DNA from: an uncultured Spirochaetaceae bacterium
Lineage (GTDB): Bacteria > Spirochaetota > Spirochaetia > Sphaerochaetales > Sphaerochaetaceae
Length of the DNA stretch: 60,717 bases
Direction: 5' to 3'
NCBI GenBank assembly: GCA_900321635.1
Contig: ONWV01000001.1
Location: 1 to 60,717 of the forward strand
The position numbers and the translations under genes were made by a program. Below, piece by piece: positions 8,680 to 17,164 of this stretch. The notes under the pieces were generated by a model. It was not told the origin of the DNA and did not search any database. It saw only the letters and a list, made by a program, of their open reading frames with translations. Within the stretch, counting starts at the first letter, position 1. Every line of letters begins with the position of its first letter.

Positions 8680-9885
8680 ATGAAAAAACTTACAGTGGTT
8701 CTTTTGATTGCTCTTCTTGCTCTTTCTGCCGTATTTGCTCAGGGCGGCTCAGAAACAGCTTCAAAAAGCAAGGCAACAAAGATCGGTTTCGTCGTAATCA
8801 ACGATGAGTCAGACCAGGGTTACACTTGGAACTTCGTCAACGGTATGGAAGCCGCAGTCAAGCAGTTGAGAGCTGAAGGCTACAGCATCGATCTTCTGTA
8901 CAAGAAGAACACAACCGAGTCAGCAATCTGTAAAGATAACAACATCGAGCTTGCTGAGGAAGGATGTGAGATCATCTTCAACAACAGCTACGGATTCGAG
9001 CCCTACATGCTTGAGGCTGCAAAAGAGTATCCGAATACAAAGTTCGTCGGAATGACAAACTGCGGATCTCAGGTTGACGGAAATCCCAACACCTACAACG
9101 CATTCGCAGCCATTTATGAGGCCCGCTATGTTGCAGGTATCGCAGCCGGTATGAAGCTCCAGCAGGAGATCAACGAAGGCAAGATCAAGGCTTCTGAGGC
9201 AGTCATGGGTTATGTCGGAGCATTCTCATTCGCAGAGGTTATCTCCGGTATGTCAGGATTCTATCTTGGTGCCAAGAGCGTCTGCCCGAGCGTCACAATG
9301 AAGGTCTACTTCGTCGGAACATGGGGCGATGCTACTCTTGAGGAAGCTGCAGCCAATGCTCTCATCGATGCAGGATGTAAGCTCATCTCACAGCATTCTG
9401 ATACAACATCCCCTGCTCTCGCAGCTCAGAAGGCAGGCATCTTCCATGTCGGTTACAACACAGACATGACAAAGGTTGCTCCTAATGCTTCACTGCTCTC
9501 TTCCAGAATCGACTGGACAAGATACTTCTACACATTCATCAAGAATCACATTGATGGAAAGGAGAACAAGTCTGACTGGACAGGAACATATGCAGAAGGC
9601 GATGTCAAGGTCACAGATCTCAACACAGCTATCGCAGCTCCTGGAACACAGGAAGCAATGGATAAGGCTATCAAGGCTTTCCACGACGGAACCCTCAAGG
9701 TATTCGATCTCTCAACATTCACAATCGAGGGAAAGAAGGGAACAAACGAGACTATGTACGACAGTTTCGCTGCTGTTCAGGGTAACGCAACATACGATGG
9801 ATTCTTCCACGAGTCAGAGCTCCAGAGTGCTCCATACTTCGTCGGTAAGATCGATGGTATCGAGTGGCTCAACGCTGCTTATTGA
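8680..9885 (+). CDS. BMP-family periplasmic substrate-binding protein
   Basis: Ligand receptor of the upstream importer. About 401 residues: a signal peptide of about 20 residues (MKKLTVVLLIALLALSAVFA) followed by QGGSE, with no lipobox Cys, so it should be cleaved by signal peptidase I rather than lipidated, unlike many BMP/TmpC proteins. The mature part follows the BMP fold: KIGFVVINDESDQGYTWNF, YKKNTTESAICKDNN, CEIIFNNSYGF, YEARYVAGIAAGMK, AFSFAEVISGMSGF, VYFVGTWGDA, LISQHSDTTSPALAAQKAG and VGYNTDM. It is about 40-60 residues longer than purine-binding PnrA. ATG at 8680 is preceded by AAAGGAG; an upstream in-frame ATG would spoil the signal peptide. Ends at a strong terminator. Ligand unknown; nucleosides are likely by family. 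Confidence 0.88.
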   Translation: MKKLTVVLLIALLALSAVFAQGGSETASKSKATKIGFVVINDESDQGYTWNFVNGMEAAVKQLRAEGYSIDLLYKKNTTESAICKDNNIELAEEGCEIIFNNSYGFEPYMLEAAKEYPNTKFVGMTNCGSQVDGNPNTYNAFAAIYEARYVAGIAAGMKLQQEINEGKIKASEAVMGYVGAFSFAEVISGMSGFYLGAKSVCPSVTMKVYFVGTWGDATLEEAAANALIDAGCKLISQHSDTTSPALAAQKAGIFHVGYNTDMTKVAPNASLLSSRIDWTRYFYTFIKNHIDGKENKSDWTGTYAEGDVKVTDLNTAIAAPGTQEAMDKAIKAFHDGTLKVFDLSTFTIEGKKGTNETMYDSFAAVQGNATYDGFFHESELQSAPYFVGKIDGIEWLNAAY

Positions 9886-9905
9886 TTACTGCTCTGCAGA
9901 AAATC

Positions 9906-9935
9906 AGAGGGCTCCTTTCGGGAGCCCTCTTTTTT
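9906..9935 (+). terminator. Rho-independent terminator of the BMP operon
   Basis: AGAGGGCTCC-TTTC-GGGAGCCCTCT followed by a run of T. The stem is perfect and GC-rich. Read from the other strand the stem follows the adenylate kinase stop, but the U-run there is poor, so bidirectional action is uncertain. Confidence 0.9.
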
Positions 9936-9953
9936 GTCTGTGAAATGATTGCG

Positions 9954-10577
9954 TCAGAGTGCGGCTTTAAGACGCTCAAAGACATCTGACGGTTTCACAG
10001 ATGCATCGATTTCCTTGATAAGACCCTTTTTCCTGTAGTAGTCAATCAGGGGTTTAGTCTGGCTTTCGTAGACCTCAAGGCGGTGCACAATGGCATCTTC
10101 CTTGTCATCAGGTCTCTGGATGAGATCCTCTCCGGTCTCATCGTCCTTTCCTTCTACTTTAGGAGGATTGAAGACGATGTGATAAAGCCTTCCTGTGGAA
10201 GGACACATTCTTCTTCCGGAAAGGCGCTTTACAACCTCTTCCATCGGAACCACGAAGTTAACTACGGCATCAATATCCGTCATCTCAGCCAGGGCATCAG
10301 CCTGCGGGATTGTGCGCGGAAATCCGTCAAGGATGAAGCCGTTCTTGCAATCAGGCTCGGCAATGCGGTTTTTTACCATCTCGATTGTCACTGAGTCAGG
10401 GACAAGACCTCCTGAAGCAAGGATTTCCTTTACCTTGAGACCAAGCTGTGTCTCATTCTTGATATTGCTTCTGAAAAGATCGCCTGTCGAGATGTGCGGG
10501 ATGTTGAAGAACTCCTTTGCCCTTACGGCTATAGTCCCCTTTCCTGCTCCCGGAGGGCCCAAAAAAACCATTTTCAT
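9954..10577 (-). CDS. adk: Adenylate kinase
   Basis: Interconverts 2 ADP and ATP plus AMP in the cytosol. The 207-residue protein has GPPGAGKGT (P-loop, residues about 8-16), the AMP-binding [10 protein letters not shown] stretch, [13 protein letters not shown], and a long-form LID beginning [13 protein letters not shown]. The LID lacks the four-Cys zinc set of Gram-positive enzymes. The ATG at 10577 is preceded by GGAGG; 19 further in-frame codons upstream do not resemble the family. Diverges from the uracil phosphoribosyltransferase gene with overlapping -35 boxes. Confidence 0.95.
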   Translation of the reverse strand: MKMVFLGPPGAGKGTIAVRAKEFFNIPHISTGDLFRSNIKNETQLGLKVKEILASGGLVPDSVTIEMVKNRIAEPDCKNGFILDGFPRTIPQADALAEMTDIDAVVNFVVPMEEVVKRLSGRRMCPSTGRLYHIVFNPPKVEGKDDETGEDLIQRPDDKEDAIVHRLEVYESQTKPLIDYYRKKGLIKEIDASVKPSDVFERLKAAL

Positions 10578-10624
10578 CCTATTTCCTCCATACTTTGTTT
10601 TAGGGGTAAAAACCCCTTTCGGCA

Positions 10625-10653
10625 ATGTTAGCACAAAAAACTGTATTGTGCAA
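10625..10653 (-). promoter_or_regulatory. Promoter of adk
   Basis: Minus strand TTGCAC (10653-10648), 17-base spacer, TAACAT (10630-10625). The leader contains a small AGGGGT-AAAA-ACCCCT hairpin. Its -35 overlaps that of the divergent promoter inside TTGTGCAA. Confidence 0.5.
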
Positions 10654-10674
10654 AAACACTGTGTGCATTATCAT
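10646..10674 (+). promoter_or_regulatory. Promoter of the uracil phosphoribosyltransferase gene
   Basis: TTGTGC (10646-10651), 17-base spacer, TATCAT (10669-10674), ending 18 bases before the ATG at 10693, with GGAGG between. Confidence 0.5.
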
Positions 10675-10692
10675 TTTCACGGAGGTTTGAAT

Positions 10693-11748
10693 ATGGATAT
10701 TCAAGGAAGAAAAGTTACAATCCACGCACAGGACCTTGATGGTTTTCTGAAGGACATAGACAAAGAACGCATCGACCATGTAAACAAGCTTTATGAGGCC
10801 AGTATCGAAGCCTGCAAGATGATTGAGGCAGGAAAAGGCGGAAAAGAGGAACTGGTCGAAGCCCAGGGTCAGATCGGAAAATATCTTGAAAGTGTTGTGG
10901 AGCAGGAACCGAGAATCCATGTTTACTGCTTCGAATCCCCGAAAGAGCAGCATGCGGCAGCCAGCCGTCTTGTTGCAAAGCTCAGAGACCCCAACACAGG
11001 CCATGAGGAATTCTTGTACTACATTCAGAGAGCCTATGAGCTTTTGTTCACACACATCTATACTGACAACGCAATGAAGACCAAGAGATCCATCATTGCA
11101 AAGACTCCTGTCACAAACCCTTGCAGAAACTATGCAGTACATAGAATTCCTGATGTAGACAACCTTACAAAGGACTCTGTCATGTGCGTCATGCTCCGCG
11201 GTGCCCTGCTTCCCAGCATGATCATCAGCAAGGAGATTCAGGACTACAGCTCAAACGGACTTATCACTCCGTTCGCTCTTTTCAGAATCAAGAGAGACGA
11301 GACCAAGAAAGAGACCAACATGGCATATGTTCTTGATTTGGACAAGTCATTCTTTGATTTCAAGGAACTTGACGGAAAGGATCTGGTATTCGCAGACCCG
11401 ATGAACGCAACAGGCGGCTCACTGATTACAATCGTCAACTACCTCAAGGAAAACGGTGTCAAACCCAGAAGCATCAAGTTCATCAACGTCATCTCCGCCC
11501 TGAAGGGATCTTTGAGAATCGTCAGAGCAATCCCCGAGTGCGAAGTCTTCACTCTCTGGATGGATCCGGTTCTCAACGATGCTGCGTATATTCTTCCGGG
11601 ACTTGGAGATGCCGGAGACAGACTTAACGGCGTTGACCTTCCGGGCAACCCGAGAAACATGATTCAGCTCATAGCTGATTACGGTGCAACCATCACCAAT
11701 CTCTACAGGGCACAGGTAAAGAAAATTGAAGAGACGGTGCTCAGCTGA
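10693..11748 (+). CDS. upp: Uracil phosphoribosyltransferase with an extra N-terminal domain
   Basis: The C-terminal about 210 residues match UPRT, which makes UMP from uracil and PRPP: MCVMLRGALLPSM, the PRPP loop ADPMNATGGSL, and the uracil-binding AAYILPGLGDAGDRLNG. Ordinary bacterial Upp has about 210 residues; this product has 351. Its first about 140 residues are charged and mainly helical, with no domain that I recognise. The chosen ATG follows GGAGG closely; the frame is open further upstream but that part is antisense to adk. The downstream lipoprotein gene starts inside its last codons, so the two are probably co-translated. UPRT assignment is strong; the N-terminal domain's role is unknown. 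Confidence 0.85.
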   Translation: MDIQGRKVTIHAQDLDGFLKDIDKERIDHVNKLYEASIEACKMIEAGKGGKEELVEAQGQIGKYLESVVEQEPRIHVYCFESPKEQHAAASRLVAKLRDPNTGHEEFLYYIQRAYELLFTHIYTDNAMKTKRSIIAKTPVTNPCRNYAVHRIPDVDNLTKDSVMCVMLRGALLPSMIISKEIQDYSSNGLITPFALFRIKRDETKKETNMAYVLDLDKSFFDFKELDGKDLVFADPMNATGGSLITIVNYLKENGVKPRSIKFINVISALKGSLRIVRAIPECEVFTLWMDPVLNDAAYILPGLGDAGDRLNGVDLPGNPRNMIQLIADYGATITNLYRAQVKKIEETVLS

Positions 11749-12334
11749 AATTAGGCGCATCGCTTTACTCGTTATTGTTACTCTAATGTTCTGTCTCTGT
11801 GCCTGCCGTACAACGACGGGCACGGATCACGATCAGATTGTAAAGGCATCAATTAACCTTGCTGACTCCTATGTCAGCCTTTCCAGGTATGAGGACGCCC
11901 TTTCCGTCTACGACAGGGCCATTGAGCAGGCCGATGACTACAGACTCTATTACAACAAGGCCATAATCCTCTCGGATCTTGGAAGAAACCTCGAGGCTGC
12001 CAGGCTCTGCTCTGAAAGCTTCGATCGTTTTTCCGACATCCTTTCCTTCAAGATTGCCGAGGCCAAGTACCTGAGACTTGCAGGTGACAACTCAGGCTCA
12101 TATTCAGCCTACCTCAAGGCCCTTGAGCTTAACCCCTACGACAGGGACACTAGAATCAGACTCATAGACAACCTTATCGAGGACGGACAGAACCAGATGG
12201 CCTATGATCAGGCGCTTTTGATGTGGAACCAAGGTTACAGAGACGAGAAAGGAATCGAGTATCTTTATACTTTGCAACCAAATAACTGGGAGATTCTATA
12301 CTTTCAGATTACAGGCAAAACTAAAGAGCGATAA
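11726..12334 (+). CDS. TPR-repeat lipoprotein
   Basis: A 202-residue exported lipoprotein. After a short basic start there is a hydrophobic stretch and CLCAC, with the second or third Cys as the lipid-attachment site. The rest is tetratricopeptide-like: INLADSYVSLSRYEDALSVYDRAIEQ, LYYNKAIILSDLGRNLEAARLC, and YSAYLKALELNPYDRDTRIRL, giving about four helix pairs. Likely a periplasm-facing scaffold; no partner can be named. The start is a TTG lying 23 bases inside the upstream gene. Its 3' end overlaps the convergent chromate transporter gene by 14 bases. Confidence 0.72.
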   Translation: MKRRCSAEIRRIALLVIVTLMFCLCACRTTTGTDHDQIVKASINLADSYVSLSRYEDALSVYDRAIEQADDYRLYYNKAIILSDLGRNLEAARLCSESFDRFSDILSFKIAEAKYLRLAGDNSGSYSAYLKALELNPYDRDTRIRLIDNLIEDGQNQMAYDQALLMWNQGYRDEKGIEYLYTLQPNNWEILYFQITGKTKER

Positions 12335-12857
12335 TGCCGAAAACCGCTCCTACGGCAATCCAGATTATCGGGTGAACCTTCTTCCATTTCAGACAACAGA
12401 ACAAAAGTACGGCAAATGCAACAAGTGGCAGTATCATAATCTTTTTCTCTGAATCCAGGAACGTAAGAGGCAACAGCTGCCACAGAGCATAAAGCAGAAG
12501 GCCTATGACCGCAGCTCTAAGATACTTGAAGACGGTCTTTACAACAGGTCTTTCCGAAAAATGGGAAAGAAGGCTGGCGATAATCACGATTATTATCACA
12601 GACGGGGTCACAAGACCTATTGTCGCAACAAGACCCCCGAGGATTCCTGCAGTCTCAAAGCCGACATAGGTTGCCATGTTTACACCTATGGGACCCGGAG
12701 TGGATTCGGATATAGCAATCATGTTGGCAAGCTCTGATGTTGTGAACCATCCTGTTCTTGCACTTATGTCAAACAGAAACGGAACTGTGGCCATTCCGCC
12801 GCCTATTGCAAAAAGACCCGTCTTGAAGAACTCCCAGAACAAGCGCAGAAAGATCAT
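12321..12857 (-). CDS. Chromate transporter family half protein (CHR domain)
   Basis: One of two short CHR-domain membrane proteins encoded in tandem; together they replace the single double-domain ChrA. The 178 residues begin with the family mark FFKTGLFAIGGGMATVPFL and contain ISESTPGPIGVNMATYVG, followed by four or five hydrophobic helices. The family exports chromate or related anions by proton antiport; the physiological substrate in an anaerobe may differ. Start overlaps the upstream partner by 4 bases. Confidence 0.85.
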   Translation of the reverse strand: MIFLRLFWEFFKTGLFAIGGGMATVPFLFDISARTGWFTTSELANMIAISESTPGPIGVNMATYVGFETAGILGGLVATIGLVTPSVIIIVIIASLLSHFSERPVVKTVFKYLRAAVIGLLLYALWQLLPLTFLDSEKKIMILPLVAFAVLLFCCLKWKKVHPIIWIAVGAVFGIIAL

Positions 12858-13429
12858 GACTTATCCTCCCCGCTTTTCTTCTTACCAGTGAAGAAAATAA
12901 GAAGTCCGAAAGATATTGTGCATATGACGATGACAACTGGCGAGATTCCAAGAAAAAGCTGAAGTAGAAGCGCGGATACAGCAACTATTGCAGTACCCAC
13001 ACTTGAGACAGCCTTTTTTACAAGATTTATGACAGCTGTAATCATCAGGGCACAGACGGCGATTCTTATGCCTTCAAATGCCTTTTTCACATAAATGTTG
13101 TCCTGAAACATCTTCAGAACAGAAGCTAAAGCCGTGATGATGACAATGGATGGAAAGATTACTCCGAAAGTGGCGACTATGGAACCGAGGATCCCGCGTT
13201 TTTTATAGCCTATGAATGTTGAGACATTTACAGCAATCACTCCAGGCGTGCACTGACCTATGGCATAGTAGTCAAGCATCTGCTCGCTTGTTGTCCAGTT
13301 GTGGTTGGTCACTACTTCCCTTTCAAGAATCGGAAGCATGGCATAGCCGCCTCCGAAAGTCATGACGCCGACTTTGGCAAATGTAAGAAACAGAGACCAG
13401 AGACTGGTCTTCTCTTCGTCAGTTTTCAT
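12854..13429 (-). CDS. Chromate transporter family half protein (CHR domain), partner
   Basis: 191 residues with the second copy of the CHR pattern: FAKVGVMTFGGGYAMLPIL, then YAIGQCTPGVIAVNVSTFIGYK and about five membrane helices, ending in a short basic Lys-rich tail. Probably forms a heterodimer with the downstream half protein. The start overlaps the RNase H stop by 4 bases, so the three genes form one operon read from the leaderless rnhA promoter. Confidence 0.85.
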   Translation of the reverse strand: MKTDEEKTSLWSLFLTFAKVGVMTFGGGYAMLPILEREVVTNHNWTTSEQMLDYYAIGQCTPGVIAVNVSTFIGYKKRGILGSIVATFGVIFPSIVIITALASVLKMFQDNIYVKKAFEGIRIAVCALMITAVINLVKKAVSSVGTAIVAVSALLLQLFLGISPVVIVICTISFGLLIFFTGKKKSGEDKS

Positions 13430-13872
13430 TTCTGAAACTTCTCCATCTCTTTTCTGACAAGGGAGTCACACATCTCGTTGTATTTTATTCCGGCATGGCC
13501 TTTTACCCATGTCCAGCGGATTTTGTTGGAAGCGTTGAGAGAATCGAGTTTTTCCCAAAGGTCCTTGTTCTTCACAGGATCCTTTGAAGCTGTTCTCCAT
13601 CCGTTTTTCTTCCAATTGATTATCCAGGTGGTGATTCCGTTCTTCACATACTGGCTATCGGTTGAAATATTCATCTCACTGACTCCCATCACCGAGGAAT
13701 CCTCAATTGCGCGGATTACAGCAGTAAGCTCCATCTTGTTGTTCGTAGTCTGAGCCTCTCCGCCGCTTGAGTAGGAAAGCACTTTTCCATCTGAGATTAT
13801 AACGAACGCCCAACCGCCCGGGCCTGGATTTCCGGAACAGCCCCCGTCTGTGAAAATATCGACTTTGTCCAT
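13426..13872 (-). CDS. rnhA: Ribonuclease HI
   Basis: Cleaves RNA in RNA-DNA hybrids (primer and R-loop removal). The 148-residue product has DIFTDGGCSGNPGPGGWA with the first catalytic Asp, the catalytic Glu in NKMELTAVIRAIE, the Asp in ISTDSQYVKNGI, and the C-terminal WVKGHAG with the His loop. The ATG at 13872 is picked because the protein then starts right at the first strand and because a -10 box sits exactly 6 bases before it; no Shine-Dalgarno is present. First gene of an operon with the two CHR half transporters. Confidence 0.93.
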   Translation of the reverse strand: MDKVDIFTDGGCSGNPGPGGWAFVIISDGKVLSYSSGGEAQTTNNKMELTAVIRAIEDSSVMGVSEMNISTDSQYVKNGITTWIINWKKNGWRTASKDPVKNKDLWEKLDSLNASNKIRWTWVKGHAGIKYNEMCDSLVRKEMEKFQK

Positions 13873-13878
13873 GTCTCG

Positions 13879-13908
13879 ATGATAGTCTAATTTGTGCCTT
13901 GACATCAA
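13879..13908 (-). promoter_or_regulatory. Promoter of rnhA, leaderless type
   Basis: Minus strand TTGATG (13908-13903), 18-base spacer, TATCAT (13884-13879), then six bases to the ATG at 13872. The -35 overlaps the opposing -35 of the ABC binding-protein gene. Confidence 0.5.
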
Positions 13909-13928
13909 GATTAGTGAAAAACTAAGAT
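13899..13928 (+). promoter_or_regulatory. Promoter of the B12/iron-type ABC importer operon, leaderless type
   Basis: Consensus TTGACA (13899-13904), 18-base spacer, TAAGAT (13923-13928), then six bases (TTCAGT) to the ATG at 13935. There is no Shine-Dalgarno. Confidence 0.6.
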
Positions 13929-13934
13929 TTCAGT

Positions 13935-14810
13935 ATGTTCAAGAAAACACTAACCCTAATACTTGTTGTAATCTGTATCATTCCCCTCTTCGCCCAAGGT
14001 TCAAATGAGGTTTCCGTCACAAAAACAAGCGGCCTGAGAATCGTCTCTCTGGCACCGAATGTGACTGAGATGATCTATGCTTTGGGAAGCGGTGACAACC
14101 TTGTAGGAAGAACCGACTACTGCAACTATCCCCAGGAAGCCCAGAATGTTCAGAGCATCGGAACCCTCTGGGATCCGAATATGGAGACAATCCTTGCTCT
14201 TGATGCCGATATTGCCATCGCATCATCCATCGTGGATCCCTCTTTCATTGAAAGCCTCAACAAGGCCGGAATCAAGGCCTATCAGTTCTACGAGGAAAAC
14301 AGCTATGAGGGCACTTACACCCTGATTGAGAAGGTCGCTCAGGTAATCGGAAAACAGGCCGAAGGTGAAAAGATCATTCAGGATATGAAAGCCAGAGCTG
14401 AGGAAATCAGGAAAATCACATCCATGGTCAACATGAGACGCAGCGCAGTCTTTATCATCGGATACGGTGACTGGGGCGATTATGCAGCAACAGGAGACAC
14501 TTTCCTGGATGGTGTCATAGAAGCCGCAGGCGGCGTCAATGCTGCAAAAAGCGGCATAGCATGGTCAATAAGCAAGGAGCTTCTTCTTGAAAAGGACCCA
14601 GATGTAATTCTGCTTTCAGGCAACCAGGGAACAGATCCCCAGACGGAGATTGCCACCTTCACAAGCCTTGAACCATACAGCCGTCTTTCTGCTTGCAAGA
14701 ACGGCAAAGTCTATGTGATAGACGGCGATGCCGCACAAAGACAGGGTGTCAGAACCATAGATACTGTTGAGGAGATAGCAAGACTCCTTTATCCCGGTCT
14801 TTTCATCTGA
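13935..14810 (+). CDS. Periplasmic binding protein for cobalamin or iron complexes (BtuF/FepB-like)
   Basis: 291 residues: a signal peptide ending LFAQG without lipobox, then the class III binding fold joined by one long helix. Family marks are RIVSLAPNVTEMIYALGSGDNLVGRTDYCNYP, the NMETILALDADIAIA segment, and DPDVILLSGNQG in the second lobe, ending at VRTIDTVEEIARLLYP. Delivers ligand to the permease/ATPase encoded next. Sequence alone does not separate vitamin B12 from ferric siderophore or haem. Single-Gln signal cleavage resembles the BMP protein in this window. Expressed from a leaderless promoter. Confidence 0.83.
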   Translation: MFKKTLTLILVVICIIPLFAQGSNEVSVTKTSGLRIVSLAPNVTEMIYALGSGDNLVGRTDYCNYPQEAQNVQSIGTLWDPNMETILALDADIAIASSIVDPSFIESLNKAGIKAYQFYEENSYEGTYTLIEKVAQVIGKQAEGEKIIQDMKARAEEIRKITSMVNMRRSAVFIIGYGDWGDYAATGDTFLDGVIEAAGGVNAAKSGIAWSISKELLLEKDPDVILLSGNQGTDPQTEIATFTSLEPYSRLSACKNGKVYVIDGDAAQRQGVRTIDTVEEIARLLYPGLFI

Positions 14811-14825
14811 TTCAAGGGTTCTGGC

Positions 14826-15812
14826 GTGCAGTTAAATAGAAGACCGCATCTGATTGCAGTCATACTGATTCTCACAATTGTTCTTCTGACCATCGCAGGT
14901 ATTTCAGTAGGATCTGTGAGAATCACTGTCGCCGACATACTAAAGGCAATCTTCAGGCCTCAGAGTATATCTAGGAACACGGCATACATAATACGGAACC
15001 TCAGGATTCCACGGGTCCTTTCATCCATCGTCATAGGCTCTGCCCTGGCCCTGTGCGGTCTCATATTCCAATGCGTGTTCAGAAACCCCATGGCCGATTC
15101 CTATGTTCTGGGAATATCATCCGGAGCCTCATTCTTTGTAGGTCTTGGTTTTGTGGTGGGAATCAGCTTTGCCGATGTCTCACTTCCCGTTGTGGCCTTC
15201 TTGGGATCCATGCTGACAACAGCTCTTCTATTTGCAATTAGCCGCAGGAACACAAATTCTCTGCTTCTTACAGGAATCTCGCTGAACTTCCTTTTAAGCG
15301 CCCTTACAACACTTACAATCTACCTATCTGACAAACGGGCAGAAAGCATCCTGTTCTGGACGCTGGGGAGCCTGGGAAACTCAAACTGGTCAAGGCTTTT
15401 CATACTATGCGGGGTTCTGGCCGTGGCCTTTGTAATTGTCTATTCAAACTGCAGTTCTATGGACCTTCTGCTTCTGGATGACAGCACTGCCCTTTCCAGC
15501 GGTCTTGATGTGAAAAAGAAGAGAATCCTGCTGTTGTCCGTAGCCTCGGTCGTCACGGCCACAGTGGTATGCTTCAGCGGAATAATCGGCTTTGTGGGCC
15601 TTATGAGCCCTCATTTCATCAGAATCCTCGTAGGTCCGAAGCACAGACGCCTGATTCCTCTTTCCATGATGATGGGCTCTGTGATCCTGCTTATCTCTGA
15701 TATGATCTGCCGCTTCATAGTCCCGCCATCGGAACTTCCCATAGGAATTGTGACATCTATTCTCGGTGCCCCTGTTTTCATGCTGCTTTTAAGGAGAAAA
15801 CGCCGTGGATGA
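14826..15812 (+). CDS. FecCD-family ABC permease (cobalamin/iron complex importer)
   Basis: 328 residues with the roughly ten-helix BtuC/FecCD layout. Diagnostic stretches are RNLRIPRVLSSIVIGSALALCGLIFQ near helix 2, FRNPMADSYVLGISSGASF, LTGISLNFLLSALTTL, and the C-terminal GIIGFVGLMSPHFIR which contacts the ATPase. GTG start, 15 bases after the binding-protein stop, preceded by a weak AAGGGTT. The 3' end overlaps the ATPase start by 8 bases. Confidence 0.92.
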   Translation: MQLNRRPHLIAVILILTIVLLTIAGISVGSVRITVADILKAIFRPQSISRNTAYIIRNLRIPRVLSSIVIGSALALCGLIFQCVFRNPMADSYVLGISSGASFFVGLGFVVGISFADVSLPVVAFLGSMLTTALLFAISRRNTNSLLLTGISLNFLLSALTTLTIYLSDKRAESILFWTLGSLGNSNWSRLFILCGVLAVAFVIVYSNCSSMDLLLLDDSTALSSGLDVKKKRILLLSVASVVTATVVCFSGIIGFVGLMSPHFIRILVGPKHRRLIPLSMMMGSVILLISDMICRFIVPPSELPIGIVTSILGAPVFMLLLRRKRRG

Positions 15813-16557
15813 GATGATCAGAATCAAAAACCTATGCGGCGGATATGCCGAAAACCAGGTAATCAAAAACCTCTCCCTTGATATTGCAAAAGGCGGATTC
15901 ACTGCAATTGCAGGGCCCAACGGAGCGGGAAAAAGCACACTTCTCAAGTATCTCATCAAGGAACTCGGATGTCCGGAAAGCACAGTTTTCATAGAAGACC
16001 GCGACATCAGACAGATCAGCCAGCTTGAGATTGCAAGACTTGTAAGTTTTCAAGGTCAGTATGTTCCGAGAAGCGAGGAATTCACAGTACGTGAAGTCGT
16101 GGCCCTTGGCAGGTTCTCATACGGTGATGTTGATAGAAACACAAAAGAAGTTGAAAAAGCATTGAAGCTTTGCAGAATAGAAGGTCTTGCCGACAAATAT
16201 GTAACAAGGATTTCCGGCGGTGAATTCCAGCTTGCCATGCTTGCCAGAACCATATGTCAGAACTCGGACATCCTTGCCCTGGATGAGCCTATCAACAACC
16301 TTGACCCACGGCATCAGATAATGCTCATGAACCTTCTTAAAGACCTTTCAGCCAACGGAAAGACAGTACTTTGTGTGATGCATGACTTAAATGCGATTCT
16401 CCGAAGCTGCGACAAGTGCATACTCCTCAAGGATGGGTCAATATTTGCTTACGGTGAAACAAAATCAGTTCTGACAGAAGAAATTATCAAAGCAGTGTAC
16501 GGAATTGATGTGCAGATAATCGACCACCAGGGAAAAGCAGTGATTCTTTTCAAGTGA
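15805..16557 (+). CDS. ABC ATPase of the cobalamin/iron complex importer
   Basis: 250 residues with GPNGAGKST (Walker A), SGGEFQLAMLART (signature with the typical Q-rich context), ILALDEPINNLD (Walker B) and the switch His in CVMHDLNAIL. Matches the BtuD/FepC/FhuC group in length and motif spacing. GTG start with AAGGAG at 15791-15796. Completes the binding protein-permease-ATPase set; no TonB-dependent receptor is nearby. Ends six bases from the convergent CYTH gene. Confidence 0.92.
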   Translation: MDEMIRIKNLCGGYAENQVIKNLSLDIAKGGFTAIAGPNGAGKSTLLKYLIKELGCPESTVFIEDRDIRQISQLEIARLVSFQGQYVPRSEEFTVREVVALGRFSYGDVDRNTKEVEKALKLCRIEGLADKYVTRISGGEFQLAMLARTICQNSDILALDEPINNLDPRHQIMLMNLLKDLSANGKTVLCVMHDLNAILRSCDKCILLKDGSIFAYGETKSVLTEEIIKAVYGIDVQIIDHQGKAVILFK

Positions 16558-16563
16558 CGGCTT

Positions 16564-17151
16564 TCAGCCGCGTTCCTTGCCTATTTCCCTTAGCATCTTG
16601 TTATAGCCTCTGGCTTCAACGGCATCTTCGCTTATTCCGGTAAGAGAAAGCACTTTCCTAAGAGTCCTGTCAGCTGCCTCAAAGTCAAAGTTCTCAAGGC
16701 TTTCGGGGCAGATTTCCATCTCAAGATACCAGCCTAGGAATCTGATGTCCAAAAGCTCTATGTGGATGTCAAAGCCGTCAATGCGGGCTCTGTATCCGTA
16801 GCCTTTTTTCCACTTGAGCCTGCACACCTGAAGCCCTATTCCGCTGCAAAATGAAAGGATTCTGTCCCACTGATTGTCCGGACAGCAGAACTCAAGCTCC
16901 TGATTCTCCTCGGTGCCTTTTTCAGTCTTGGTCTTGGAGGGTTTTGCGGTAAACAGGACATCAGGTCCGTCTGCATTCATCTCACGTCTGGTTCTGAAGA
17001 TGGGATCTCCGTCCTCAGTATGCGACCAGTAGATATCGAACTTGCTGGTACTACCCAGGTCCTTCACATCGGGTAGTGCAAGTATCGAGCTTCTGACCCT
17101 GTCCAGATCGCTTTCTTCCACGCGGGCCTTAAGTTCAATCTCGTATGCCAT
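16564..17151 (-). CDS. CYTH-domain protein (class IV adenylate cyclase / triphosphatase-like)
   Basis: 195 residues opening with EIELKAR, the ExExK signature of the triphosphate tunnel metalloenzymes. Further matching points are the FRTRREM strand, VLFTAKPSKTKTEKGTEENQELEF, the RLKWKKGYGYRAR basic segment and LEMEICPE. Members hydrolyse inorganic or thiamine triphosphate or cyclise ATP; the sequence does not decide. ATG preceded by GGAGG. Second gene after the membrane protein, 13 bases apart, so co-transcribed from the 17948-17976 promoter. Confidence 0.82.
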   Translation of the reverse strand: MAYEIELKARVEESDLDRVRSSILALPDVKDLGSTSKFDIYWSHTEDGDPIFRTRREMNADGPDVLFTAKPSKTKTEKGTEENQELEFCCPDNQWDRILSFCSGIGLQVCRLKWKKGYGYRARIDGFDIHIELLDIRFLGWYLEMEICPESLENFDFEAADRTLRKVLSLTGISEDAVEARGYNKMLREIGKERG

Positions 17152-17164
17152 CCGATGCCTCCTG

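Noticed and set aside
10195-10692. Upstream extension of the uracil phosphoribosyltransferase frame
   Set aside because: It is antisense to adk and precedes the promoter and the GGAGG site at 10681.
16558-16570. CGGCT-TTC-AGCCG hairpin between btuD-like and CYTH genes
   Set aside because: Too short and without a T-run on either strand, so not called a terminator.
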